This document shows positions 15,960-25,345 of a stretch of DNA of 64,000 nucleotides, one piece after another; within the stretch, counting starts at the first letter, position 1; every line of letters begins with the position of its first letter. Origin of the DNA: Truepera sp965215315 (GTDB taxonomy: Bacteria > Deinococcota > Deinococci > Deinococcales > Trueperaceae); the NCBI GenBank assembly GCA_965215315.1, contig CBDCDB010000008.1, forward strand, positions 3,100,001 through 3,164,000, written 5' to 3'. Below the pieces are notes generated by a model. The model was given only the letters and a program-made list of their open reading frames with translations. It searched no databases and had not been told where the DNA came from. A program made the position numbers and the translations under genes.

Positions 15960-16581
15960 CGCCAAAGCTGAGATTTTAAGCCGGATTCGGGGGGCTTTAG
16001 GCCAACGTCAGGATGTGCCGGGGGTGGCTCGAGCCTACCTCCGCGCTTCAAACTCACCGCAAACCGAACGTACCGAAATGTTTTCTGAACGCACCACCGA
16101 ATACCGCGCGACCGTCTACCGGACAACCGATGCTGGCCTGAAAGAAACCGTGTCGGAGGTCTGCCGCTTACGCGAAGCCAAAACACTCGTTGTTCCTGCC
16201 GATATGCCGGACACTTGGCTCCCGCAAAACGTGGAGTTCATCCGCGATAATGGTCTGACCAACGCCGAACTAAGCGCTGCTGACGGCGTGCTGAGCGGGT
16301 GTGCGCTGGGGGTGGCGCAAACGGGAACCCTCGTTTTAGATGGTGGTAAGGCTCAGGGGCGGCGGGCGCTGACGCTTTTGCCCGACCTGCATTTATGTGT
16401 CGTCTTTGCGTGGCAAGTCGTCGGCACGGTGCCCGAAGCGGTTACGGCGCTGCAAAAGGTAGCGACACATCCTTTGACTTTGATTTCGGGGCCGTCAGCT
16501 ACGTCGGACATCGAACTAAGCCGGGTCGAGGGCGTTCACGGCCCCCGGACGCTCGACATCTTGCTTGTAGAGGAGTCTTAA
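15952..16581 (+). CDS. lutC: L-lactate utilization protein LutC (LUD domain)
   Basis: This protein of about 209 residues has the LUD fold: ILSRIRGALGQRQDVPGVARAYLR at the start, then GVLSGCALGVAQTGTLVLDGG, LLPDLHLCVVF and the conserved ISGPSATSDIELSRVEGVHGPRTLDILLV ending typical of LutC/YkgG. I chose ATG 15952, in the ATGAGTGA overlap with the lutB stop; a GTG at 15943 is possible. Its stop codon overlaps the ATG of the rhamnulose aldolase gene (TAATG). Confidence 0.93.
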   Translation: MSDAKAEILSRIRGALGQRQDVPGVARAYLRASNSPQTERTEMFSERTTEYRATVYRTTDAGLKETVSEVCRLREAKTLVVPADMPDTWLPQNVEFIRDNGLTNAELSAADGVLSGCALGVAQTGTLVLDGGKAQGRRALTLLPDLHLCVVFAWQVVGTVPEAVTALQKVATHPLTLISGPSATSDIELSRVEGVHGPRTLDILLVEES

Positions 16582-18755
16582 TGGAGTTTCGGCATGTGAT
16601 CTACCTATGGGATGAGGGTAAAGCAGCAGCTTTAGACCCGGTGGAACGGCTCGTCTACCGCTCGAACCTGCTGGGTCAAGACCAGCGCATCACGAATACA
16701 GGTGGGGGCAACACCTCGGCGAAACTCACGGTGCCAGACCCGCTGACGGGTGAAGATGCTGAAGTTCTCTGGGTGAAAGGTTCAGGGGGCGACCTCAGAA
16801 CGTCTAAACGTGAAAATTTCGCCTCACTCTACATGGAGAAGTTGGAGGCGCTCAAAATGGTTTATGAGGCTGCACCTAACAAAGGTGTCAAAACGCCCAT
16901 CGAAGACGAGATGGTCGCCATGTACCCGCACACGGTTTACGGGCTGAACCCCAGAGCTTCCTCCATCGACACCCCGCTGCACGCCTTTATCCCCTTTAAG
17001 CACGTAGACCACACCCACCCGAACGCAGTTATCGCCATCGCCGCATCTAAAAACGGCGAAGCGCTCACTCGTGAGATTTATGGCGATGAAGTCGGCTGGA
17101 TTCCGTGGCAGCGTCCCGGTTTTGACTTGGGCCTTAGGATACAAAGCATGACCCAAGCGAACCCGAAGCTCAAGGGTCTGGTAATGGGGCAGCACGGGCT
17201 GATCAACTGGGCGGACGACGATAAAGCGTGTTATGAGCTGACGCTGACGCTGATTGAAAAGGCGGCGCGGTTTCTCGAGGCTAGGGACAAGGGCGTAGAA
17301 ACGTTCGGTGGGCAAAAGGTCGAGGCGCTCAGCGAAACAGACCGCAACGCACTTTTGCGGCGCGTTTTGCCTGTTTTACGGGGGCTGGTCTCACAAGAAG
17401 ACCGTTTTATTGCAACGGTAGAGGCAAGGGCAGAGCTTTTAGAGTTTGTCTCGAGCCAAGACGTCCCCCGACTCGCCGAACTCGGCACAAGCTGTCCCGA
17501 CCACTTTTTACGCACCAAAATCAAACCGCTCTATTTAGACTGGACACCGGAGGAAGGTGTAGACGCGCTGCTTGAAACCCTCAAACCGGCTCTGGAAACT
17601 TACCGTAAAGATTACGCTGCTTATCACAAGAACTGTAAACACTCCGACTCGCCCGCGCTACGTGACCCCAACCCGACCGTTGTGCTGATTCCCGGTGTCG
17701 GGATGGTTGCGTTTGGTAAAACCAAAAGCGAGTCGCGCGTAACTGCCGAGTTTTACACCTGCGCCGTTGCCGTGATGCGCGGCGCGGAGGCTGTGGGCCG
17801 CTACATTTCACTCCCCGCGCAAGAAGCGTTTGACATCGAATACTGGGCGTTAGAAGAAGCCAAACTCCGCCGGATGCCGCCTGAAAAAGAATTTGCCCGC
17901 AGCGTCGTCGTCGTCGTCGGGGCGGGTAGCGGTATCGGTCGCGCGGTTGCGGAACGCGTCGCAGCGGAGGGCGCACACGTCGTCGCCGCAGACCTGAGTT
18001 TGGACGCGGCGCAGGCAACGGCGGCTATTCTGACGGAACGTTACGGACTGGGTATCGGCGTTGCGGGAACCGGCGTTTCAGGGTGCGGCCCCGCGCTCGG
18101 CGTTCAGGTTGACGTGACAAATCGCCTCAGCATCCGGGAGATGTTTGGGCAAGTCACGTTTGCTTACGGCGGCGTTGACACCATCATCGTCACCGCAGGC
18201 ATCTTCATCTCACCCGACGCGACCGGGCACATCCCTGACGACGGTTGGGCGAAAACGTTCGGTATCAACGTCACGGGCGGCTACTTCGTCGCCGACGAAG
18301 CGCGGCGTATCTGGGCGGCGCAGGGGCTGAGCGGGAGTTTGGTGTTAACGACGAGCGTCAACGGGGCTGTGCCGAAAAAAGGTTCGCTGGCCTATGACAC
18401 CTCAAAGGCAGCCGCGAACCATCTCGTGCGGGAGTTGGCTTTGGAGCTTTCGCCGCTCGTCCGGGTCAACGGTTTGGCCCCGGCAACCGTCGTCGAGGGT
18501 AGCGCGATGTTTCCCAGGGACCGGGTTATCAGCTCACTCACCAAGTACGACATCCCCTTTTCGGAATACGAAGCTACCGAAGCCTTACGCGACAAACTTT
18601 CTGCGTTTTACGCCGAACGCACGCTGACCAAATCGCCCATCACCCTAGCTGACCAAGCCGAAGCTGCCTACCTTTTGGCGAGCAGCAAATTATCCAAGAC
18701 GACCGGGCAGATTATCAGTGTAGACGGGGGCTTACCGGAAGCATTCTTGCGTTAG
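16581..18755 (+). CDS. rhaEW: Bifunctional rhamnulose-1-phosphate aldolase / lactaldehyde dehydrogenase
   Basis: This 724-residue fusion has a class II aldolase domain in residues 1 to about 400 (NTGGGNTSAKL, TPLHAFIPFKHVDHTHPNA with zinc-binding histidines, GLVMGQHGLINW) and a C-terminal SDR domain (VVVGAGSGIGRAVAERVA, AYDTSKAAANHLVRELA with YxxxK, IISVDGG). It splits rhamnulose-1-phosphate into DHAP and L-lactaldehyde and oxidises the latter to L-lactate, which LutABC would take to pyruvate. The start is ATG 16581; an open frame extends upstream but lies inside lutC. Confidence 0.94.
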   Translation: MEFRHVIYLWDEGKAAALDPVERLVYRSNLLGQDQRITNTGGGNTSAKLTVPDPLTGEDAEVLWVKGSGGDLRTSKRENFASLYMEKLEALKMVYEAAPNKGVKTPIEDEMVAMYPHTVYGLNPRASSIDTPLHAFIPFKHVDHTHPNAVIAIAASKNGEALTREIYGDEVGWIPWQRPGFDLGLRIQSMTQANPKLKGLVMGQHGLINWADDDKACYELTLTLIEKAARFLEARDKGVETFGGQKVEALSETDRNALLRRVLPVLRGLVSQEDRFIATVEARAELLEFVSSQDVPRLAELGTSCPDHFLRTKIKPLYLDWTPEEGVDALLETLKPALETYRKDYAAYHKNCKHSDSPALRDPNPTVVLIPGVGMVAFGKTKSESRVTAEFYTCAVAVMRGAEAVGRYISLPAQEAFDIEYWALEEAKLRRMPPEKEFARSVVVVVGAGSGIGRAVAERVAAEGAHVVAADLSLDAAQATAAILTERYGLGIGVAGTGVSGCGPALGVQVDVTNRLSIREMFGQVTFAYGGVDTIIVTAGIFISPDATGHIPDDGWAKTFGINVTGGYFVADEARRIWAAQGLSGSLVLTTSVNGAVPKKGSLAYDTSKAAANHLVRELALELSPLVRVNGLAPATVVEGSAMFPRDRVISSLTKYDIPFSEYEATEALRDKLSAFYAERTLTKSPITLADQAEAAYLLASSKLSKTTGQIISVDGGLPEAFLR

Positions 18756-18794
18756 AACTGTTTGCTATAAAGCGTTTACCTTTAGGATGAGCTT

Positions 18795-19664
18795 ATGAAA
18801 CTCGCATGGATAGGTCTTGGCACGATGGGCGCGCCGATGGCGCAGCGGCTGTTTGACGCAGGCTACGACGTAACGGTTCATAACCGCACCCGCGAACGAG
18901 AAGAAAACGTGACAGGCGCAAAACGCGCCACTAGCCCGCAAGAAGCTGCGTCAGGTTGCGACGTTGTTTTTACGATGGTCAGCGATACCCCGGACGCCGA
19001 AGCTGTCATTACCGGTGAAGAGGGCGCACTTTACGGGATGAAACCGGGCAGCGTCCTGATAGATATGAGCACCATCAGCCCGAGTGTGACGCAAACCCTA
19101 GCCGCGCAACTCTCTGAAAAAGGAATTGACATGCTCGACGCGCCTGTTTCCGGCGGCAGCGAGGGCGCACAAAAAGGTACGCTCGCGGTGATGGTCGGGG
19201 GTAAGGCTGAGGTTCTAGAGGACGTCCGAGACATACTTTTACACCTTGCTAAAACTGTGACCTATGTGGGGCCGTCCGGCAGCGGGCAACTGGTTAAAGC
19301 CATCAATCAAGTGGTGATTGCCGGAACGTATGCGGCGGTTGCTGAGGGGATGGCGCTCGGGCTTGCCGCAGATTTAGATATGGACGCGGTGGTTTCGGCG
19401 ATTTCAGGTGGTGCGGCAGGCTCGTGGGTTTTAGAAAACCGTAGCGGCAACATGATTCGCGGCGAGTATCCGCTCGGGTTTCGGACGCGGTTGCACCATA
19501 AAGATTTAGGGATTGCGCTCTCGGCAGCGAGGGATTTAGGCGTTCCCCTTCAGGTCACGGCTTTAGTGGAACAGCTCGAGACCGGCCTCATCAAATGTGG
19601 CTACGGCGACGAAGACGTGTCAAATATCGCCCGCGCGGTGCGGGAGAGCGCGGGGATTGAGTGA
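18795..19664 (+). CDS. NAD(P)-dependent 2-hydroxy-3-oxopropionate reductase-like dehydrogenase
   Basis: This 289-residue member of the beta-hydroxyacid dehydrogenase family has WIGLGTMGAPMAQRL (Rossmann), DAPVSGGSEGAQKGTLAVMVGG (substrate loop), GSGQLVKAINQ with the catalytic Lys and HHKDLGIAL. GarR (tartronate semialdehyde reductase) is the closest pattern; 3-hydroxyisobutyrate dehydrogenase is an alternative. It follows the rhamnose operon by 39 bases with its own TATAAA box and AGGATGAG ribosome-binding site, so it may be both read through and independently expressed. Confidence 0.9.
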   Translation: MKLAWIGLGTMGAPMAQRLFDAGYDVTVHNRTREREENVTGAKRATSPQEAASGCDVVFTMVSDTPDAEAVITGEEGALYGMKPGSVLIDMSTISPSVTQTLAAQLSEKGIDMLDAPVSGGSEGAQKGTLAVMVGGKAEVLEDVRDILLHLAKTVTYVGPSGSGQLVKAINQVVIAGTYAAVAEGMALGLAADLDMDAVVSAISGGAAGSWVLENRSGNMIRGEYPLGFRTRLHHKDLGIALSAARDLGVPLQVTALVEQLETGLIKCGYGDEDVSNIARAVRESAGIE

Positions 19665-20191
19665 GTTTGGGTGAAGCGTATCTAACCGACGTTTGGAGCC
19701 GTTTTGTTAGCCTGAAAAAGCTGGCAGACGACGCGCTAAAGCAAGCCGACGCCGACTTTTTTACGGTTTTAGGGCCGGAAGATAATTCTCTAGCTGTTAT
19801 CGTCAAACATCTGAGCGGGAATATGGTCTCGAGGTGGGGCAATCTGAACGAAGACGGAGAGAGTGGGACCAGGGACCGAGACGCCGAGTTTGTCATCTCT
19901 GAAAGCCGAGAAGAATTGTTGAAGAGCTGGGAAACTGGCTGGAACACACTCTTTCAGGCGTTAGATTCACTAACGCCTGACAAGCTGCTGGACATTGTAA
20001 AGATTCGCGGCGAAGAACATACGATGATGGCGGCTACTAACCGCCAGCTGAGCCACTACGCCTATCATGTGGGACAAATTATTTTTCTTGCCAAGCACTT
20101 TTGCGGTGAGGCGTGGGCGAGCTTGAGCATTGCTCGAGGTGAGTCAGCGGCGTTTAACCGTAAAATGTCAGAGAAAAACGGGACAGCTTAA
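19661..20191 (+). CDS. DinB-like / DUF1572 family protein
   Basis: This 176-residue, four-helix-bundle-type protein resembles DUF1572 (YfiT/DinB-like): FVSLKKLADDALKQADADFF, NSLAVIVKHLSGNMVSRW with the first metal-ligand His, and QLSHYAYHVGQIIFLAKHF containing the two downstream His ligands. Members are metal-binding, often thiol-dependent enzymes of unknown role. The GTG start overlaps the stop of the preceding dehydrogenase by 4 bases, so the two are co-translated. Confidence 0.88.
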   Translation: MSLGEAYLTDVWSRFVSLKKLADDALKQADADFFTVLGPEDNSLAVIVKHLSGNMVSRWGNLNEDGESGTRDRDAEFVISESREELLKSWETGWNTLFQALDSLTPDKLLDIVKIRGEEHTMMAATNRQLSHYAYHVGQIIFLAKHFCGEAWASLSIARGESAAFNRKMSEKNGTA

Positions 20192-20810
20192 ACTGACCTC
20201 TAATGAATAGATTGTAAATCGGTCATTGTAGGTAGGTCGGCCTCCGTAATAGCAGACAGGTTTTCCTCTGTGATGTCGGTTATCGTCACAAGACGATTTG
20301 CTTGATTGCTAAGCGTCATTTCAAACATGTTTCTGGCAAGTCTCGCATTACCAAACGTCTCATCTCGAGTCTCGTAAAAAGTGGCGAAGAGTTGAAGTAA
20401 TGTATCTCTTGCTGATGGCTCCATGTGGTAATCAGCGTTTTTGCAGAACAGGTCAAAGATTTCACTTAGCTGCGTTGGGCTGTAATCTTCAAAGCTCAGG
20501 TACTTATTGAAGCGCGAGCGTAACCCCGGATTAGAAGACAAAAAGGCGCTCATCTTGTCTGTGTAACCGGCAACGATAACGATGAAATCGTCGCGCTTGT
20601 CCTCCATTGCTTTTAGTAAGGTGTCAATAGCTTCCTGACCAAAATCCTGCCCGTTTCCCGAATTCAAAGTGTACGCTTCATCAATAAACAAGATACCGCC
20701 GAGGGCACTTTCTATCACCTCTGTGGTCTTCAACGCTGTCTGACCTACATAGCCTGCGACAAGGCCGGAACGGTCTGTTTCTACTGCGTGCCCCTTGCTC
20801 AATATGCCTA

Positions 20811-21640
20811 GAAGCCATCTCAAAAACGAATAGTCAGCTGCATAGCTGTTAGAACGGTGGTATGGAACTCACCGATGAACAGTGGGAAGTACTAGGGCCG
20901 CTCATTCCCGAACCAGCTCGACGCAAAGATGGCAAAGGCCGTCCCAGACGAGAACCACGAGCGATACTTAAGGGCATCTGCTGGATATTACGAACGGGCG
21001 CACAGTGGGCTGATTTACCCGAGCGCTATCCGCCCTATCAGACGTGCCATCGGCGCTTTCAAGAATGGGAGAGAAACGGCGTGTTGCGGCAGATTCTAGA
21101 GACTTTAGCGCATGACCCCCTGCAGCGGGGCAAACTCGACTTGTCGGAATGCTTTATCGACGGTACCTTTGTGGCTGCGAAAAAAGGGGGTCAGCAGTTG
21201 GTAAGACTAAACGGGGTAAGGGTAGCAAAGTCATGGCGGTATCGGACGCTGGTGGTACTTGCCTCGCCCTGCACGTTACGTCTGCTAGCCCACATGAGGT
21301 CCGGTTGGTACACGCGACTCTCGCATCTCGACACGTCAGCGGCAAACCCGACAAGTTAATCGGTGACAAAGCGTATGACAGTGATCCGCTTGACGCTGAA
21401 CTCGCCGAAGCAGGTGTTGAAATGATTGCGCCTCACCGAAGAAACCGTAAAAAAGCCAAGACGCAAGATGGACGTAAACTGAGGCGCTACAAACGGCGCT
21501 GGAAGATTGAACGGCTATTCGCCCACCTCGGCAACTTTCGCCGTCTGGTCGTTCGCTATGAACATCACTCCCTAAACTTCTTGGCCTTCCTGCATCTCGG
21601 CTGCATCAAATTACTGCTTAGGCGTTTTTGAGATGGCTTC
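20811..21640 (+). mobile_element. IS5 family (IS427-type) insertion sequence, 830 bp
   Basis: Perfect 18-bp terminal inverted repeats, GAAGCCATCTCAAAAACG (20811-20828) and its complement (21623-21640), are flanked by a TA duplication (20809-20810 and 21641-21642). It carries one transposase in two overlapping frames. Excision in silico exactly restores the host AAA+ gene, so the insertion looks recent. Confidence 0.93.
20862..21631 (+). CDS. IS5/IS427-type transposase expressed by -1 frameshifting
   Basis: The first frame (20862-21359) has MELTDEQWEVLGPLIPEPAR, the N-terminal helices and the first catalytic Asp (SECFIDGTFV). The second frame (21149-21631) carries LIGDKAYDSD with the second Asp and WKIERLFAHLGNFRRL with the catalytic Glu. 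The frames join by a -1 shift on the run of six A at 21180-21185 followed by G, within GCGAAAAAAGGGGG. Both parts look intact, so the element is probably active. Confidence 0.9.
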
Positions 21641-22987
21641 TAGTGACTTATAAATTCGGGCTAAAAGCCGCGCAATAGTAGTTTTTCCGGTGCCTGGATT
21701 CCCGTAAAAGACCAAGTGGCGAGATACTGGCTGTACGCCCAAGCCTTTAGACTGCCGGATTTGCTGAACCTTCAAAAAGTTCACGAGCTGTGCCACATCA
21801 CCTTTAACGCGCTCGAGGCCAATGAGGGCTTTCAGCTCACTAAGTAGTCCGTCGAGGCTGTGGGGGACTACTTCGGCGGAGCTTGCAATTTCAGTCGTGA
21901 CCTCAGTAGGTTTACTAGATATGCTGCTTTGATTTGAGTTCGCCCCATACAAAACATTCTTGAATTTGAGTAGCGCATCTTCTTCAGTGAGTGTCAGTTT
22001 CCCGTCGGCTTTGACTATAGCGTTAGCATATCGGAAGTATATCGCTCTGGCAATTTCAACATAATCAGTGCCACGAACCTGGTCATAAAATTCAAGAAAA
22101 CCCATTGCTTGCGGCATCTCAGGCGTTCTATAAGAGTCTGGGTTATCTGTATACAAGTTTTGGAGCATCGTTTGATGTTGGCTTCTTGTCCAATGACTTG
22201 TGTCAACCGGAGAAGTGTTCATGAACTGATTTACATCTGCCAAAACTCCAGCCTCATCATCTGAAATATCGCCGTCTACAGCTGAAAAATACATGCCCAT
22301 GTTGAAGAGAGACAGAGCCATAATTTTCCAGCCGCTGACGTTTGCATTCGACATCTGCCTTGCCTGAATCACCAAGTCTATTTTGTCAGCCAAATCTCCC
22401 ACCGTATCTTTCAAATGGCTGATTATCTCGTGACTGTTGGCGTGGAGAGACGTAGTTGCTCCATACAACGTTTTTTTGAATCGCGTAAGTGCTGCTTCTT
22501 TTGCTTCTGATAGCATTCCATCAGCTTTCATCACTGAGTTAGCGTATCTGAAATACATAGCTTTCGCTTTTCCAACGTAGTCCGTACCGTGTGAAGAATC
22601 ATAGATTTTTAATAATTCGATTACTTCTGGCATTTCCAACTCTTTACGAAAGTCAGGATCTGTATAATTCGCTCTTATACGTTTACGAATGTCACTTTTT
22701 GGGTCAGGTGTGAAGCTTGAAGACGACTGGAAGAAATGATGTATGTCGGCCAAAAAATCGGCTTCATTTTCTGTCATGTATCCATCAACACCCACAAAAT
22801 GCATACCAGTTGCAGCAAGTCCACTGGTTACGACTTGAAAATCGCTGCGAATTTGTAAGGCACCAGTCTCTCTACGAGCTTGCCCTATAGGGTCAACCAA
22901 CTCATCAATTGCGACTTTGAGGTATGCCATAACTTCTTGGCTGTTTATATGAAGAGACACAGGTTATAACTCCCAGTATAAATTACG

Positions 22988-24433
22988 ATGAATTATAACC
23001 TACCTGAAAACGTATGGAAACCGGCGCTTAGGGCTTTCATTCATTTTCTGCAAGCTACCGCCTTGACAGACCCCACACTCCGGCACGACGATCAAGGTAT
23101 GACACTCGCTATCCCGCCCCGCGTTCCCGGCCATCCAATTTTGGGCAACTTGCCTGCTTACCGCAGTAACCCACTCGTATTCGGCCGTAAAGTCTCCGCC
23201 GAATACGGCGACGTGGTGGATTTGCGTATCCTGAACCGCCGTATCTTCCTGCTCTCTCGTCCCGAACACATTCATCAGATTTTGGTCAAAGACGCCGATA
23301 AGTTTCACAAATCGCCGGTCTACCGAATATTCCTGGGCCGGGCGCTCGGTGAAGGTCTGCTGACTAGCGAGGGCGACTTTTGGCGGCGGCAGCGCAAACT
23401 GGCGCAACCCGCGTTTCATCACGGGCGGATTCAGAGCTACGCGGAGACGATGACCGAATACGCCGACGCGACCGCAAAGCGTTGGGCGGGGCAGGAGACG
23501 GTGCAAATCGGGCCGGAGATGGCGAGGTTGACGCTCGAGGTCGTCTGCCGCACCCTATTCAGTACCGATATTCGCGGTCAGGCCGACCGTATCGGTCACG
23601 CCCTCGCCGAGCTGTTAGACGCCATTACCGAGTCCACCGGGGCACCGGTCTTTCTCCCCGAATGGCTGCCGACGCGGAACAACCGACGCATCCGGCGCGG
23701 CGTCGCTGAACTCGACAGCGTAATTATGCCGCTCATCGAAGAGCGTAGGCGGAGTGGTGACGATACCGGCGACCTGCTCTCGATGCTGCTCTTGGCCCGT
23801 GACGAATCTGGCAACGGAATGAGCGACCAGCAAGTCCGTGACGAGGCTGTGACCATCGTGTTAGCCGGACACGAAACGACTGCGAACGCGCTGACGTGGG
23901 CGTGGGCGCTGTTGGCGCAGCACCCGGAAGTCGAAGCGAAGCTGCACGCCGAGCTAGACAGCGTGTTGCAGGGCAAACTGCCGGGTTTGGAACACGTCCG
24001 GCAACTGCCCTATACCGACATGATTATGAAAGAGACGATGCGCCTCTATCCGCCGATTCCCGAGTTCGGGCGACAGGCGCAGGAAGACGTGCAGCTTGGG
24101 GATTACGCAGTTCCAGCAGGCACGATTATTATCGTCCCGGTTTACGCCATCCATCACGACGCCCGCTGGTTTGAAAACCCTGAGTCGTTTCGTCCGGAGC
24201 GCTTCGCTAAAGACGCTGCTGCCTCGCTGCCCAAGTTTGCGTATCTACCTTTTAGCGGTGGGCCCAGAGTCTGTATCGGCAACAGTTTCGCGCAGATGGA
24301 GTCGGTGCTGCTCTTGGCAACCCTGGCACAGCGCTACCGGCTCAGCTTGGAGCCGGGTCAGACTGTGACACCTGAAGCGACGCTGACTTTACGTCCCAAA
24401 GAGAACCTGACGATGCACCTTTCTGGGCGCTAG
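22988..24433 (+). CDS. Cytochrome P450
   Basis: This 481-residue P450 has the oxygen-activating I-helix AGHETTANALTWAW, the ExxR motif KETMRLYPP, RPERF and the heme ligand loop PFSGGPRVCIGNSFA with the axial Cys. The proline-rich PPRVPGHPILGNL at the true core start suggests that ATG 23098 may be the real start (445 residues). The ORF start at 22988 lies only 27 bases from the divergent AAA+ gene and adds 37 unconserved residues. The substrate is unknown; fatty-acid or carotenoid hydroxylases are candidates. No redox partner is adjacent. Confidence 0.93.
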   Translation: MNYNLPENVWKPALRAFIHFLQATALTDPTLRHDDQGMTLAIPPRVPGHPILGNLPAYRSNPLVFGRKVSAEYGDVVDLRILNRRIFLLSRPEHIHQILVKDADKFHKSPVYRIFLGRALGEGLLTSEGDFWRRQRKLAQPAFHHGRIQSYAETMTEYADATAKRWAGQETVQIGPEMARLTLEVVCRTLFSTDIRGQADRIGHALAELLDAITESTGAPVFLPEWLPTRNNRRIRRGVAELDSVIMPLIEERRRSGDDTGDLLSMLLLARDESGNGMSDQQVRDEAVTIVLAGHETTANALTWAWALLAQHPEVEAKLHAELDSVLQGKLPGLEHVRQLPYTDMIMKETMRLYPPIPEFGRQAQEDVQLGDYAVPAGTIIIVPVYAIHHDARWFENPESFRPERFAKDAAASLPKFAYLPFSGGPRVCIGNSFAQMESVLLLATLAQRYRLSLEPGQTVTPEATLTLRPKENLTMHLSGR

Positions 24434-24434
24434 C

Positions 24435-25157
24435 CTAGCGCCGCGCGACCACCCAGATGCGTTCATCTTCGTCGGTGGCGGCGTAACCGTGTGGATAGGT
24501 CAAAATCTGTACGCTGCCAAAGCCTGCGGCGGCTAAGAGCGTCCTGATTTCGGCAGGGTCGTAGGGGCGCTCGAGATGCACCTCCGTAAAACGCCGCGTG
24601 CCCTTTTCGCAGTAGGCGACAACTTTGGCAAGCTGGGTTTGCTCATCAAACGAATGCGTCCAGAGGTAGTACACATCATCCACCCAACCCTCGGCGCGGT
24701 CGCCTTCCCAGAGGTTACGCAGGCCCACGGTGGTATTCACGTCGAAGATAAACAGGCCGTTCGGTTCTAAATGCCGTAACACCTGTTCGGCGCAGCGGCG
24801 AAAATCTTGCGGGTCTAAGAGATTGTTGAGCGAGTCGAACACAGAGACGGCGAGATCGAAGGTCTCACCGAGTTCAAAGGCCGTGAAATCGGCCTGTACA
24901 AAGGTTGCTTGCGGGAGTTTTTTACGGGCGACCTCGAGCATCCTGGGGGCCAAATCAACGCCGGTTACGTGTATCCCTGCTTGGGCAAACGGTTCTGACG
25001 AATTGCCGGTGCCGCAACCCAAATCGAGCATACGCCTGACCCCCGAGCCTTCACCTAAAGCGATGTCCAAGATAAAGTCGGCCCACGCACCGTATTCGAC
25101 GTCGCTCATAATGGCGTCGTAAACCTCGGCTAAAAGGCTGAAGGGTTTGGCCTGCAC
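24435..25157 (-). CDS. Class I SAM-dependent methyltransferase
   Basis: This protein of about 240 residues has the SAM-binding motif MLDLGCGTGNSSEPFAQAG, an acidic second loop (VTGVDLAPRMLEVARK), FDLAVSVFDSLNNLL and FIFDVNT. This matches the generic methyltransferase-25 fold with an inserted beta-rich domain. I prefer GTG 25157, because a TATACT box lies 5 bases before it (leaderless pattern); a TTG at 25163 is the longer alternative. The substrate is unknown. It is convergent with the P450 and ends one base after it. Confidence 0.88.
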   Translation of the reverse strand: MQAKPFSLLAEVYDAIMSDVEYGAWADFILDIALGEGSGVRRMLDLGCGTGNSSEPFAQAGIHVTGVDLAPRMLEVARKKLPQATFVQADFTAFELGETFDLAVSVFDSLNNLLDPQDFRRCAEQVLRHLEPNGLFIFDVNTTVGLRNLWEGDRAEGWVDDVYYLWTHSFDEQTQLAKVVAYCEKGTRRFTEVHLERPYDPAEIRTLLAAAGFGSVQILTYPHGYAATDEDERIWVVARR

Positions 25158-25296
25158 GCCCAAGTATATAGCAGGGATTATCCGGCTCAGACTGAATATA
25201 AAGTCCGTAAAGTCGGAACTGAACCCATCACCGATAAACCAACGATTGATTATGGTCTACGCCTAAAGGCTGACGGGCGTACTGGCGACACGCGCG

Positions 25297-25331
25297 TATA
25301 ATTGCCCATAACGGCGCACGGTTTGTGCGCC
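25297..25331 (+). promoter_or_regulatory. Promoter -10 box and 5'-UTR hairpin of the flavin reductase
   Basis: TATAAT (25297-25302) is followed by GGCGCAC...GTGCGCC (25313-25331), a perfect 7-bp hairpin placed just before the GAGGAG ribosome-binding site. The hairpin may protect the message or modulate initiation. Confidence 0.6.
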
Positions 25332-25345
25332 TCTGAGGAGTTTTT

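Larger units (their letters stand above)
20200..22960 (-). pseudogene. TerB-TerB-AAA+ (CbxX/CfxQ-type) ATPase gene split by an IS element
   Basis: Removing the IS (20811-21640) and one TA duplicate joins the two minus-strand parts in frame as YKSLGILSKGHAVETDRS, giving about 642 residues. Residues 1 to about 350 form two similar units (about 175 residues each), each with two acidic motifs such as VDGYMTENEADF, KADGMLSEAKEAAL, VDGDISDDEAG and KADGKLTLTEEDAL, resembling TerB tellurite-resistance domains. Then comes a CbxX/SpoVK-like AAA+ module: Walker A GNPGTGKTT, Walker B GGILFIDEAY and sensor AGYTDKM. The start is GTG 22960. The gene is lower in GC than its neighbours. Function is unknown; it is now broken inside the ATPase. 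Confidence 0.85.

Noticed and set aside
16395..16580. Upstream extension of the rhamnulose aldolase frame into lutC
   Set aside because: It overlaps conserved lutC sequence, and the aldolase family starts at ATG 16581 in a TAATG overlap.
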